Below, in pieces: positions 60,340-64,000 of a stretch of DNA of 64,000 nucleotides. Under the pieces are notes generated by a model that was given only the letters and a program-made list of their open reading frames with translations, searched no databases and was not told the DNA's origin. Position 1 is the stretch's first letter; each line of letters opens with the position of its first letter. The position numbers and the translations under genes are program-made. This DNA is from Plantibacter sp. ME-Dv--P-122b (GTDB lineage: Bacteria > Actinomycetota > Actinomycetes > Actinomycetales > Microbacteriaceae): NCBI RefSeq assembly GCF_030209375.1, contig NZ_JARVSC010000002.1, forward strand, positions 186,001 through 250,000. The letters are read 5' to 3'.

Positions 60340-61445
60340 AGTCCACTCACCCGCTTCCGACGCACCAGCATGATCAGGATGGGAGCGCCGAGGAGCGCTG
60401 TGACGATCCCCACCCGGAGCTCTCCGGACGGCAACACGATCCGGCCGAGGACGTCTGCGAGCAGCAGGAACGCGGGGCCGATCACCATCGAGTACGTCAG
60501 CACCCAGCGTTGGTCGGGGCCCGTGAACCACCGCACGACATGGGGGATCATGAGTCCCACGAAGGCGATGGGACCGGCGGCTGCGACGCCCGTACCCGCC
60601 AGGAGGGTGACGGCGACGACGACCCACACCCTGGTGCTGCGCACTCGCGCCCCGAGCGCCTGGGCGAGTTCGTCTCCCAGGGTCAACGCGTTCAGCGACC
60701 GGGCGCAGAGCAGACCGATCACGAGGCCCGCGACGATCAGCGGAGCAGCCCACGTGAGCTGGTCGAGGGTGCGGCCGCCGATGGATCCCACACTCCAGAA
60801 ACGCATGACCTGGAGGGTGCCTTCGTCCCGCAGCACGATCGCGGTGGTGAAACCGGTGCAGGCGGCACCGAGGGCGACTCCCGCGAGCGTCAGTTTCATC
60901 GGGGTCGCACCCGATGCCCCGACGGATCCGAGCGTGTAGACGACCACGGTGAGGATGAACGCACCCGCCAGGGCGAACGGGACGTAGGTGCCGGGAGTCG
61001 TCAGTCCCAGGACACCGACCGCGAAGGTCACGGCGAACGACGCACCCGCGTTCACACCGAGAACGCCCGGGTCGGCGAGCGGGTTGCGCGTGAAGGCCTG
61101 GATGAGCCCGCCGCACACGGCGAGCGCCGCGCCGACCAGGATGCCGAGCAGGGTCCGCGGGACGCGGAGCTCCATGACCATGAGGTGCAGGGGGTTCGCG
61201 TCGTCGTAGGCGACGAGCGCTCCGACGACGGTCAGGGGGTCGATGGCCCGATTGCCGACGGCGAGCGAGGCGACGGCTGCGGCGATCAGCACCACGGTGG
61301 CGACGAGGAGTCCGGCGGCGAGCGTCCGGGTGCGGTGCGGCGAGACGTCTGCACGTCCGGCCGCACCGGGCTTCGGGACGTCCGGTCCGTCGCCCGCGAC
61401 CAGCACTGCCGTCGGGGCGGCGGACCGGGACATCTCCGACGTCAC
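60336..61445 (-). CDS. Iron-siderophore ABC permease 1 (FecCD family)
   Basis: The 369-residue FecCD permease has about ten helices, with RVPRTLLGILVGAALAVCGGLIQAFTRNPLADPGVLG and AAAGPIAFVGLMIPHVVR. The GTG at 61445 is chosen because it overlaps the SBP stop (GTGA), the pattern used through the operon. The ATG at 61433 is the alternative and changes only four residues. Confidence 0.94.
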   Translation of the reverse strand: MTSEMSRSAAPTAVLVAGDGPDVPKPGAAGRADVSPHRTRTLAAGLLVATVVLIAAAVASLAVGNRAIDPLTVVGALVAYDDANPLHLMVMELRVPRTLLGILVGAALAVCGGLIQAFTRNPLADPGVLGVNAGASFAVTFAVGVLGLTTPGTYVPFALAGAFILTVVVYTLGSVGASGATPMKLTLAGVALGAACTGFTTAIVLRDEGTLQVMRFWSVGSIGGRTLDQLTWAAPLIVAGLVIGLLCARSLNALTLGDELAQALGARVRSTRVWVVVAVTLLAGTGVAAAGPIAFVGLMIPHVVRWFTGPDQRWVLTYSMVIGPAFLLLADVLGRIVLPSGELRVGIVTALLGAPILIMLVRRKRVSGL

Positions 61446-62503
61446 TTGCCGTCGATGGTCGGCTCGCCCTGCAGCGCCGCTGCGAGGTCGTCGACGTAGC
61501 CGGGCAGGACGTACTGCAGGGACAGGACGGTCGGCGCGCTGATCGCCGAGGCCTTGGCGGCGTCGGCGTAGATCACGTAGGACCCGGCGGCGATCGGCGA
61601 CCAGCGCGACACCACGGCGTTCTCGACCGTGTACGTCCCTTCCTCGGCACTCCCGCCCCATGCGGCGAACAGGTCGGCGTCCACGTCGTAGAGCTGCTCG
61701 AGGCTGACGCCGGTGTACCAGTTGTCGCCCTCGGCGCTCGCGAGGAAGCCGTCCATCGCCGAGGTCGAGGTGAAGCCGAGCGCTTCGGTGATGCGGACCC
61801 GCGGATCGTACTCGAGGTAGACGCCGAGGTCCGTCCCGCCCTCGTTCAGCGTGAGGCCCCAGACGAAGCTCTTGTCGTCGAACTCCGGGTGCGCGTCGGC
61901 GAGGGAGGTGATGAGGTCCTCGGTCTCGCCGATGAGTTCCTCGGCCTTGGCCTCCTCCGACATCGCCTTCCCGACGGTGCGGGTCATGCCCTCCCAGGTG
62001 CCCGGGTTCCAGGGTCCCTCGATGTAGGGGACGGTCGGGGCGATCTCGGTGAGCCGCTCGTATTCGATGTCGGTGACACCGGAGTAGAGGCTGAGGATCA
62101 GATCGGGCTTCAGGGACTTGATCGCCTCGTAGTTCGGGCCGTCGTCCGTGAAGGGGATGATCTCGGGCATCTCACCGTACGCCTCGGAGACGTAGTCCTC
62201 GAACCAGGGCTGGTAGCCGCTCTCACCGGCACCCCAGACCTCTTCGATGCCGACGGGGTTGGTGCCGAGGGCGGCGACGATGTCGGGCGTCATCCACCCG
62301 AGAGCCACGATCCGTTCCGGTTTCTCCGGGATGACGGTCTCACCGTGGGCGTGTTCGATGACGACGCCGTCGGTCGATGCCGTCGTCGATCCGGTGTCGC
62401 CGGTGGCGGCCGAACATCCGGCGAGGGCGAGAGCGGTGGCGATGACGGCGGCGAGGAGGGTGGATCCTCGGCGGGCGTTCGGGCGCGCGGAAGCGTGCGG
62501 CAT
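61442..62503 (-). CDS. Iron-siderophore-binding lipoprotein (FecB/FepB family)
   Basis: The 353-residue class III SBP has a lipobox LAGC (Cys30) after a basic N-terminus. The mature protein has PEKPERIVALGWMTPDIVAALG and NYEAIKSLKPDLILSLYSG, the usual first-lobe pattern. AAAGGAG five bases before the ATG sets the start. It is the first gene of the seven-gene iron operon behind the IdeR-like box. The exact siderophore is unknown. Confidence 0.94.
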   Translation of the reverse strand: MPHASARPNARRGSTLLAAVIATALALAGCSAATGDTGSTTASTDGVVIEHAHGETVIPEKPERIVALGWMTPDIVAALGTNPVGIEEVWGAGESGYQPWFEDYVSEAYGEMPEIIPFTDDGPNYEAIKSLKPDLILSLYSGVTDIEYERLTEIAPTVPYIEGPWNPGTWEGMTRTVGKAMSEEAKAEELIGETEDLITSLADAHPEFDDKSFVWGLTLNEGGTDLGVYLEYDPRVRITEALGFTSTSAMDGFLASAEGDNWYTGVSLEQLYDVDADLFAAWGGSAEEGTYTVENAVVSRWSPIAAGSYVIYADAAKASAISAPTVLSLQYVLPGYVDDLAAALQGEPTIDGK

Positions 62504-62553
62504 GGGGCTCCTTTGAAGAGGGGGGAGTGGGATCACCGCTGGCGATCCCGAAG

Positions 62554-62572
62554 TTAGGTAAGCATGTCCTAA
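62554..62572 (-). promoter_or_regulatory. IdeR/DtxR-type iron box
   Basis: TTAGGTAAGCATGTCCTAA is a 19-bp site with the two TTAGG/CCTAA ends and the spacing of the DtxR/IdeR operator (TTAGGTTAGSCTAACCTAA). It lies 51 bases upstream of the SBP start and overlaps A/T-rich -10-like DNA, so it should repress the operon when iron is plentiful. Confidence 0.85.
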
Positions 62573-62665
62573 CAGAACGATCGTAGGGCGCATCCGCGCG
62601 CGCCTGCGTCGAGGAACCGACGAGTTCTGTCGCGGATCCGACACGATGATGCGTGCCCGGGTGGA

Positions 62666-63508
62666 TCAGCGCCAGTAGAGCTGGTGGGCGGGGTCCGCCT
62701 GCACCCGTGCTACGTACTCCCGCGGGGTCATGCCGAACCGGGCTCGGAAGCTCGCGGAGAAGGCACTCGAGGACGCGTACCCGCACCGGTGCGCCGCCGC
62801 CCCGATCGGCATGCCGTCGATGATCAGCCGCGCCGCCAGCGTCATCCGGACGCCCGTCCGCCACCGGGCGAAACTCATCCCGGTGTCGTGCTGGAAGATC
62901 CGCAGCACGGTGCGCTCGTGGAGGCCGTGCACGTCGAACAGCTCGCGCGCGCCCCGGAGGTCTCCCGGGTCGGCGAGGATCGCACGGACGAGCGGACGGA
63001 CACGATCGTCGGACGGCATCGGGATCTCGCCCCAGCCGTCCGCCGTCTCCGGCGCGGGCTGCTGCAGCATCTCGATGAGGACCGCCTGCGCGCGGACCCG
63101 GAGGTCGGTCGGCATGTCGTTGATCCCGAGGTGGAGCAACATCTCCTGCACCGCACGCGGGACCAGGACCTGGGTGACGGTCTCGACGGGCGCGATCAGC
63201 GAGGTGGCGGGAAGGTAGGTGTAGCACCCGGTGGAGTCGCGCTCGTGGTGCGCCGTGTGCGGCGTGTGTGCTGGGATCCACACGCCCTGACCCGGTGCGA
63301 GGCGCCACATCGCGTTCGGGAGATGCACCCACACGGTGCCGCGGTAGCACCAGGCGAGCATGGCGTCCGGATGACGGTGCGGTGGCGAGAGCGGGCGACT
63401 CCCGGTGTCCTCGTCGGTGACGACACCGGTGCCCATCAGATACGGTTCGGCGACCGACGACGGATGCTCGGGGCTCGCGTCCCAGTCGACCTGGCTGTAC
63501 GGGCTCAA
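62666..63508 (-). CDS. AraC-family transcriptional regulator
   Basis: The 280-residue protein has an N-terminal cupin-like sensor (HRHPDAMLAWCYRGTVWVHL, then APGQGVWIPAHTPHTAHH) and a C-terminal AraC domain with two helix-turn-helices (TVLRIFQHDTGMSFARWRTGVRMTLAARLI; PIGAAAHRCGYASSSAFSASFRARFGMTPREY). The TTG at 63508 is the only start in the frame after an upstream stop and has GGAG six bases away. It lies just upstream of the iron operon on the same strand and may sense the siderophore. Confidence 0.88.
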   Translation of the reverse strand: MSPYSQVDWDASPEHPSSVAEPYLMGTGVVTDEDTGSRPLSPPHRHPDAMLAWCYRGTVWVHLPNAMWRLAPGQGVWIPAHTPHTAHHERDSTGCYTYLPATSLIAPVETVTQVLVPRAVQEMLLHLGINDMPTDLRVRAQAVLIEMLQQPAPETADGWGEIPMPSDDRVRPLVRAILADPGDLRGARELFDVHGLHERTVLRIFQHDTGMSFARWRTGVRMTLAARLIIDGMPIGAAAHRCGYASSSAFSASFRARFGMTPREYVARVQADPAHQLYWR

Positions 63509-63686
63509 CGAGCGCTCCGCGCTGTGCGACCGTCCACGTCATCGTGACGCCGTGTCGCTGAGCCTGCCATGTCCGCCATGCTAGCGGGCCGGTCCTCGCC
63601 GGCGGCTTGCCGCGATGACCCGCAGACGGGACACTGGGGTCGCTGCATGGACGTCATGAGCGGGATCTTCGGGGGAAGGAGCAGCG

Positions 63687-64000
63687 ATGACCGCTGCACC
63701 GGGATGGTACGAGGCGGGGACGCCGGGCAAGCTGCGCTGGTGGGATGGAACGCAGTGGACCGCTCAGGAGGCCGACGCCGCGCCACCGGTGCAGCAGCTG
63801 ATGCCGGTCGCACATCGGGCGCCGACTTCGATGGCGTCACCGTCGCAGCTGCCGTCCGGACCGCAGCTGGGCTGGTATCCGACGGGGCCGGATCAGCTCC
63901 GATGGTGGGACGGCTCGCACTGGACGGGGCTCAGGGTCAAGAACGGGAAGCCCGGGACCGATTGGGCGACCACGGAGCAGCCGAGCTTGGCCTGGGTGTT
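63687..64000 (+). CDS. DUF2510-domain protein (3' truncated by window)
   Basis: The frame starts at the ATG at 63687 with AAGGAG six bases upstream and runs to the window edge (104 residues visible). It has two DUF2510 repeats with the W-Y-x-D/T-P ... R-W-W-D-G-x-x-W-T pattern: GWYEAGTPGKLRWWDGTQWT near residue 6 and GWYPTGPDQLRWWDGSHWT near residue 65. These modules are common at the N-terminus of actinobacterial membrane proteins; the rest lies outside the window. Confidence 0.85.
   Translation, partial: MTAAPGWYEAGTPGKLRWWDGTQWTAQEADAAPPVQQLMPVAHRAPTSMASPSQLPSGPQLGWYPTGPDQLRWWDGSHWTGLRVKNGKPGTDWATTEQPSLAWV

Noticed and set aside
1-64000. Search for CRISPR arrays, tRNA/rRNA genes, insertion sequences, integrases or phage genes
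   Set aside because: No regular repeat-spacer pattern, cloverleaf, transposase or integrase motif was seen. The regions look like chromosomal accessory metabolism without visible transfer genes.

Overview
The window is high-GC DNA (clearly above 65% by eye). Coding is dense, ATGA/GTGA stop-start overlaps are frequent, and GTG starts are common. DevR/DevS-type regulators, tandem universal stress proteins, DUF2510 and an IdeR/DtxR-type iron box all point to an actinobacterium. The mix of sugar ABC importers, ROK/LacI/DeoR regulators and leaderless promoters suggests a Micrococcales soil or plant isolate, perhaps Microbacteriaceae; this is inferred from gene content only. I saw no rRNA, tRNA, CRISPR array, insertion sequence or phage gene.

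Region 1 (1-16.4 kb) begins with the 3' end of a GMC oxidoreductase gene. It continues with a compact DosR/DevR-like stress island: DevS-type sensor, DevR-type regulator, five tandem universal stress proteins, two pyridoxamine-phosphate-oxidase-fold proteins, a two-BON-domain protein, phosphoketolase, a zinc alcohol dehydrogenase, a degenerate SGNH hydrolase and a TPC-motif P1B ATPase. Eight copies of a 5-4-5 palindromic box (consensus RGGAC-NNNC-GNCYC) lie upstream of these genes. Each is followed 23-24 bases later by a NANNNT -10 element. At three of the promoters the predicted transcript begins at, or within a base of, the start codon.

Region 2 (16.4-29 kb) holds small membrane proteins, a GNAT acetyltransferase, an SDR and a LysR regulator with a perfect palindrome next to its start. 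Divergent from LysR is a nitrogen-salvage group: an ornithine-cyclodeaminase-family enzyme, then Amt, an amine-oxidising flavoenzyme and an M20 amidohydrolase coupled by overlaps, then a HAD hydrolase. An alpha/beta hydrolase and a ROK regulator follow.

Region 3 (29-54 kb) is a large carbohydrate and sugar-acid catabolic region. The first part is a ROK-linked ABC sugar importer with a GH13 glucosidase. Next come a DeoR regulator with a four-carbon-acid-sugar kinase and a class II aldolase/decarboxylase, divergent from a DXR-like (DRL/COG4091) oxidoreductase, two COG3618 amidohydrolases and two MFS transporters. Then a hydroxypyruvate/oxo-tetronate isomerase is divergent from a hydroxyacid dehydrogenase, two GHL6-type glycoside hydrolases, a D-2-hydroxyacid dehydrogenase and a second ABC importer, closed by a LacI regulator. 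Together they predict uptake of a glycoside, release of a sugar acid, lactone opening, oxidation/isomerisation, phosphorylation and decarboxylation.

Region 4 (54-64 kb) is an iron-siderophore operon of seven overlapping or closely spaced genes: binding lipoprotein, two Fec-type permeases, ATPase, two ABC-exporter-fold half-transporters and a siderophore-interacting protein. It sits behind a 19-bp IdeR/DtxR-like box, with an AraC regulator upstream. The two half-transporters have complementary losses of nucleotide-binding motifs. The window ends inside a DUF2510 protein gene.
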